Of a stretch of DNA of 6,182 nt, positions 4,403-6,182 are shown piece by piece. The number at the start of each line of letters is the position of its first letter. The stretch's first letter is position 1. Source of the stretch: an uncultured Verrucomicrobiota bacterium (GTDB lineage Bacteria; Verrucomicrobiota; Kiritimatiellia; RFP12; UBA1067); NCBI GenBank assembly GCA_937901395.1, contig CALCDB010000104.1:1-6182 (forward strand). The letters run 5' to 3'. The position numbers and the translations under genes were made by a program. Below the pieces are notes generated by a model, which was not told the origin of the DNA, searched no databases, and was given only the letters and a program-made list of their open reading frames with translations.

Positions 4403-6182
4403 GTGCACCCAGATGAAGTCCAGCTTCGAGGGAACCGTCACCTTAAGCCGCCCCCCGGCGATTGCCGCCGTGCCCCGTCCGCCGATCACCTCCGCACCGG
4501 CCGCGGCGAAGTACGGCGACACGTCCAGCTCGTACGAAGACGCCGCGCTCCCCTCGCGGAAGAGCAGCGCATAGCCGCCCCGCCCGTCCGCCGCCTCGGT
4601 CACGAAGCCCGTCCAGGCGAAGCCGTCCGGCGCCGCGCCGACCGGATGCGTGAAGCCGCCGTGGACATTCGCGCGTTCGGCCTTCCACCGCGCCACCAGC
4701 GGCTTCATCGCCGCCACCGTCTCGGGCGCGAGGTTGGACATCTCGAACCAGCCGAGCGGACTCGCGCACAGCGCGATCGCGAACGGCACGTCCTGCGGCC
4801 AGCGGTTCGGCTGCAGCACGTCGTCGCCGTAGAGCTCCGGATGCCGCAGCGGATTGAGGACCTCCATCCTGAGCCGCACGGGATCGATGACGTGCGAGAG
4901 CTTCCAGAGGTTGCGGAGCGTGTGCTGCGGACGCCAAAGCCGCGCGTCCTTCGGACGGATGTAGCGGTTCTCGACGAAGAGCGGACCGATGTCCGCCAGC
5001 CCGAGGAACCCCGGACGGACCGACGCCGTGCAGTCCAGGTCGAACGTCATCGCCCCCTTCGACTCCTCCAGCATCCGCGCGAACATCCGCTCCTGCCGCT
5101 CGAGCCCGACGCCGCTGCGGATCGTCACCGAGTCCATCTTGAAGTACTCGATGCCGAACTCCCGGAAATAGCCGAGCAGGCAGTTCGCGTCGTCCTCCCA
5201 GTGCCGGAAGTCGTTCGACGAATCCGGCCCGAACCACAGCCCGAAGCGCAGCCCCTTCGCCTTCGCCGCCGCGACGACCGGACCAAGCCCCCGCGGGAAG
5301 CGCTCCGGATCGACCTTCCAGAAGTCGGGGTCGACGTCCCAGTACTTCCCCCACGTGCCGCCGCCCCTCTTCACCGCCGCGGAATTGACGGACCGCCCCT
5401 TCTGCCAGCCGTCGTCGATCTGGATGACGTCCACCCCGAGCTCCGCGCCCGCCGCGACCTCCTTCAGCAGGAACGCCTCGTTGATGCGCGCGTCGCGGTT
5501 GCCGTCGCCCCACGTGTTGGAGAGGAAGACGCCGTCGCGTCCCGGACGGTAGGCGCGCAGACACCGCTGGAACGCCTGCAGCGCCCGCGTGCGCCCGACC
5601 GCCCCGCCGCGGTAGGCGAGCTCCGCGACCGGATAGCCGTTCGCCAGCGCCGCGACGCCGCGCGAGAAGTTGCCGCCGAAGGCGAAGTCCTCGCAGGGCT
5701 CGGGACGCGATCCCGGCATCGGCGCCAGCCGCAGGAAGACGAACCCGTCCCCCGTCTCCAGGTCGCAGACGTCCAGCGCCGCGCCGGAAAGCGACCACTC
5801 GTGCTCGCAGGTGGAGAGAAGCCACTCGCGCGAAAAAACCAGCTCGTCCGCGACGTCCGTCCGGTCGAAGAGCTCGAACGCCGTCACCTTCGGATGCTCC
5901 ATCCCGAGCACCAGCAGGTCGGTGTCGGCCGTCTGCGCCAGGAACCTCGTCCGCCGCCACGTGCGGAGCTCCCGGTAGTCGGCCGGCGGCTTCTCACCCA
6001 CGTCGGCGGAGGGACGGCGCGGACGCAGCGCCAACGGCCCGTTCGCGCCCGGAAAGACCCTGAGGACCGTCTCTTCCTCTCCGACCTTCACCGTAACGGC
6101 GACGCCCTCCTCGCTGACGGGGCTCGTCCGCTCGGTGCGGCACGTGACCTCCAGCCGGCCCGCGCCGGCCGCCGCGTCCTTC
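4394..6182 (-). CDS. GH36-like alpha-galactosidase-type glycoside hydrolase (N-terminus beyond the right edge)
   Basis: The visible part is about 595 residues. The frame stays open from the GTG at 6091 through 30 more codons to the right edge, so that GTG is internal and the real start is outside the window. Numbering residues from the GTG: a beta-rich N-terminal region (about 1-180) precedes a clan GH-D barrel with S-N-T-W-G-D-G (191-197), the loop V-I-Q-I-D-D-G-W-Q (222-230), F-G-L-W-F-G-P-D (283-290), and Y-F-K-M-D (316-320), where Asp320 (codon 5134-5132) is the expected catalytic nucleophile. L-D-C-T-A with R-P-G (352-361) and V-E-N-R-Y (373-377) follow, then a small beta domain that ends at the TGA 4396-4394. 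GH36/GH27 enzymes release alpha-linked galactose or related sugars with retention; the exact substrate and the acid/base residue cannot be set from sequence. No signal peptide can be judged because the N-terminus is missing. GC is far higher than in the adjoining ribosomal genes (one 60-base sample 73% against 52% in rplM). No transporter or other sugar gene adjoins it. Confidence 0.85.
   Translation of the reverse strand, partial: KDAAAGAGRLEVTCRTERTSPVSEEGVAVTVKVGEEETVLRVFPGANGPLALRPRRPSADVGEKPPADYRELRTWRRTRFLAQTADTDLLVLGMEHPKVTAFELFDRTDVADELVFSREWLLSTCEHEWSLSGAALDVCDLETGDGFVFLRLAPMPGSRPEPCEDFAFGGNFSRGVAALANGYPVAELAYRGGAVGRTRALQAFQRCLRAYRPGRDGVFLSNTWGDGNRDARINEAFLLKEVAAGAELGVDVIQIDDGWQKGRSVNSAAVKRGGGTWGKYWDVDPDFWKVDPERFPRGLGPVVAAAKAKGLRFGLWFGPDSSNDFRHWEDDANCLLGYFREFGIEYFKMDSVTIRSGVGLERQERMFARMLEESKGAMTFDLDCTASVRPGFLGLADIGPLFVENRYIRPKDARLWRPQHTLRNLWKLSHVIDPVRLRMEVLNPLRHPELYGDDVLQPNRWPQDVPFAIALCASPLGWFEMSNLAPETVAAMKPLVARWKAERANVHGGFTHPVGAAPDGFAWTGFVTEAADGRGGYALLFREGSAASSYELDVSPYFAAAGAEVIGGRGTAAIAGGRLKVTVPSKLDFIWVHLR

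Noticed and set aside
4443..5960. Second long minus-strand frame of 505 codons inside the glycosidase
   Set aside because: An Arg/Ala/Gly-rich shadow frame typical of very GC-rich genes; the glycosidase frame holds the catalytic motifs.
6089..6091. GTG as the start of the glycosidase
   Set aside because: The frame stays open for 30 more sensible codons to the right edge, and no ribosome binding site precedes the GTG, so the gene is 5'-partial.

Overview
The window reads as a fragment of bacterial chromosome, probably metagenome-derived, built from three blocks that differ in base composition. Nothing in it fixes the host. The fused amino-acid transporter and the GH36-like glycosidase resemble proteins I associate with gut Bacteroidota and the Verrucomicrobiota/Lentisphaerota/Kiritimatiellota group, but this is an impression from memory and not a placement.

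Block 1 (1 to about 370, plus strand, GC-rich) is the C-terminal part of an SF2 helicase of the type common in phages and restriction-like loci. It has motif VI and the trailing 'DFVG' segment, is cut by the left edge, and stops matching its family at about 355-375.

Block 2 (about 357 to 4390, minus strand, moderate GC in the samples I counted) is one coherent operon read right to left: a promoter with a perfect TATAAT, a roughly 100-nt leader with a hairpin, rplM (uL13), rpsI (uS9), a DEAD-box RNA helicase starting 2 nt after the rpsI stop, and a lipoprotein-permease fusion of an amino-acid-type ABC importer starting 12 nt after the helicase stop. The first three genes all concern ribosomes or RNA, so the helicase plausibly acts in ribosome assembly or mRNA turnover. 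The transporter is cut in the EAA loop of its permease domain, exactly where block 1 begins in the opposite orientation. Two unrelated genes run head-on into each other with no stop codon, which points to a rearrangement or an assembly/amplification chimera at 355-375.

Block 3 (4394 to the right edge, minus strand, very GC-rich) is a GH36-like alpha-galactosidase-type glycosidase. Its frame is open past the right edge, so its true start is not in the window. Its stop codon lies in the probable promoter of the ribosomal operon.

I found no tRNA, rRNA, CRISPR array, insertion sequence or attachment site. I do not see a complete undescribed system. The items most worth checking are the 355-375 junction, the transporter's lobe order, missing ligand arginine and cysteine richness, and the palindrome and hairpin upstream of rplM.
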